NCBI GenBank assembly: GCA_964445775.1
Contig: CAYUMH010000005.1
Coordinates: 1 to 64,000, forward strand
DNA from: Terrimonas sp964445775
GTDB taxonomy: Bacteria > Bacteroidota > Bacteroidia > Chitinophagales > Chitinophagaceae
Length of the DNA stretch: 64,000 bases
Direction: 5' to 3'
The notes under the pieces were generated by a model. The model worked only from the letters and a program-made list of their open reading frames with translations. It had not been told where the DNA came from and made no database searches. Shown here in pieces: positions 62,901 to 64,000 of the stretch. Position numbers and translations under genes: made by a program. Positions within the stretch are counted from its first letter, which is position 1. Each line of letters begins with the position of its first letter.

Positions 62901-64000
62901 ATGAAGTCACACATATACCTCTTGCTCTGCCTTACCATCACCTTATTGTACTGCCAGGCTGCTTATACGCAGCAAGCGTTTTCTGCCAAAGAAAATATCA
63001 CAGCCGATGAGGTGCGTAGTTATATTGATAGTCTTGTGAAACAAGCCACACCCGGTACAAAAGAAAAGCTGCAACAGGAAGCAGAAACCTTGCGTAAAGG
63101 CGATACGGAGGCCTTTATGGCACTGGCGGCTGATATTTATACCAAACACCTGGATAGAACAGACAGTGCTCAAAAGATCAAAAGAGAAATAGCCAACAAA
63201 TATCCAAACGGTAAAACGGCCCGCGACCGGGGTGTTTCGGGTTTATTGAGTTTATCGAAAAAAAAATCTGTCAGTGCCGCCGAACTGGAACAGCAGTATG
63301 ATCAGTGGCTGACGCAGTTTCCAAAGACAAATTTTGAAGCAAAAGACCTGGATATGTATGCCACGGCGGCTTACACGGTAGCCGATAAGTACCTGGGCGA
63401 AAATAATTTTGATAAATCTGCAGCGCTCATTCCCGCCTTACGAGGTTCTTATTTATACGCTTTACAGGTCTGTAATTTTATGTATAGCTGGTTAAAAGCG
63501 CAGGAGGATGCGCAAAAATATATTGCCCTGCTGGAAGATGCTTATACCTTAACGGTTGCGGAAGCACAATCCAATCAAACAAGTATAACACCAAACGTCA
63601 GGTTTTTGTACAACCTTGCCTCCTTATATGCGCAGGTATTAACCAGGCTGGGCCGGGTGGAAGAAGCCATTGCCATTGGCAATAAAATAATTACAGATAC
63701 CCACTATAAAGATTTTCATTACTATAACGGGGATAAGATCATTGACGATACAAAGCTTTTAGCAGGTAATTATTTACGTTCCGGTAATAAAGAAAAAGCA
63801 TTTTCTGTGTACGAAAACTATCTCGTAGTGCATCCTGATGATAGCAGCATCATTGCTGAGATGACGCCTGTTTACAAAGAATTATACGGCAACGAAACAG
63901 ATATACACCAATATCTTTCAGGGGTAAATAACAAAGGTAAACAGGAAGCATACGATAAATTAAAAGCTACAATGATCCGTAAAAAAGCCGTGGCTTTTAC
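62901..64000 (+). CDS. Exported TlpA-like protein, N-terminal helical region, partial
   Basis: The frame opens at ATG 62901 and runs off the window, 366 codons long so far. Residues 1 to about 25 are a signal peptide (LLLCLTITLLYCQAAYTQ). What follows is helical and TPR-like (AETLRKGDTEAFMALAADIY, ARDRGVSGLLSLSKKKS, RVEEAIAIGNKII). It breaks off at ATMIRKKAVAFT, which in this phylum is the lead-in to a thioredoxin domain (KKAxxFTLKD). I therefore expect a TlpA/AhpC-type domain beyond the edge, but do not see it. Confidence 0.75.
   Translation, partial: MKSHIYLLLCLTITLLYCQAAYTQQAFSAKENITADEVRSYIDSLVKQATPGTKEKLQQEAETLRKGDTEAFMALAADIYTKHLDRTDSAQKIKREIANKYPNGKTARDRGVSGLLSLSKKKSVSAAELEQQYDQWLTQFPKTNFEAKDLDMYATAAYTVADKYLGENNFDKSAALIPALRGSYLYALQVCNFMYSWLKAQEDAQKYIALLEDAYTLTVAEAQSNQTSITPNVRFLYNLASLYAQVLTRLGRVEEAIAIGNKIITDTHYKDFHYYNGDKIIDDTKLLAGNYLRSGNKEKAFSVYENYLVVHPDDSSIIAEMTPVYKELYGNETDIHQYLSGVNNKGKQEAYDKLKATMIRKKAVAF

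Noticed and set aside
1..64000. CRISPR array, rRNA operon, plasmid origin, intact insertion sequence
   Set aside because: No regularly spaced direct repeats with unique spacers, no rRNA signatures, no replication iterons with a Rep gene, and no complete transposase were found on reading.

Overview
The window reads as chromosomal DNA of a Bacteroidota, most likely a Chitinophagaceae-like soil or plant-associated species. The signs are a SusC/SusD locus with a FecI/FecR-type sigma/anti-sigma pair, proteins ending in Por-type (T9SS) sorting domains, DUF4843 and PKD-like lipoproteins, ICMT/CmoA/DUF4197 neighbours typical of the phylum, and -7 boxes of the form TAnnTTTG in front of several genes. 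I cannot name the species.

Layout. 1-5 kb: the start of a GH3 enzyme and two secreted T9SS cargo proteins. 5-14 kb: a housekeeping block on the minus strand with gamma-carbonic anhydrase, yidD, rnpA, rpmH, murI, two OmpH/Skp chaperones, bamA, uppS and pyrH; outer-membrane assembly and cell-wall precursor genes sit together. 14-33 kb: mixed metabolism, with a long coiled-coil secreted protein, a lytic transglycosylase, an isoprenylcysteine-methyltransferase-like protein, cmoA, an ArsC-like protein, a MauG-type peroxidase, 3-oxoacid CoA-transferase subunits, an RlmD-like methyltransferase, a SET-domain protein, a UvrD-type helicase-nuclease and a GH20 hexosaminidase.

33.5-46 kb is visibly more AT-rich and looks like an island inserted at a tRNA-Arg(CCU) gene. 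Directly behind the tRNA lies a frameshifted remnant of a serine recombinase. Then come a DUF4145 protein, an unknown 153-residue protein and a 1351-residue protein with a Cap4/DUF4297-like nuclease motif followed by a P-loop STAND-like NTPase and a long unassigned C-terminus. This is a strong candidate for an antiphage system of the Avs type or a relative. A remnant of an HUH (Y1/RAYT) transposase follows, then an ABC ATPase with an ABC permease/M1-peptidase fusion and a sigma/membrane-protein pair.

46-64 kb: an AraC regulator, then a SUS-like operon on the minus strand (sigma, FecR, SusC, SusD, DUF4843 lipoprotein, PKD-like lipoprotein, TlpA-like thioredoxin). There are no glycoside hydrolases here. 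Instead the locus is bracketed by two retropepsin-like proteins and by thioredoxin-fold proteins, one of which has lost its CXXC. This suggests protein, peptide or thiol-linked substrates rather than glycans.

Three copies of a roughly 100-bp intergenic repeat (665-777, 5926-6021, 20420-20531) share a conserved head and tail around a variable hairpin. Together with the HUH transposase fragment they hint at a REP/RAYT-like repeat family. No rRNA operon and no CRISPR array were seen.
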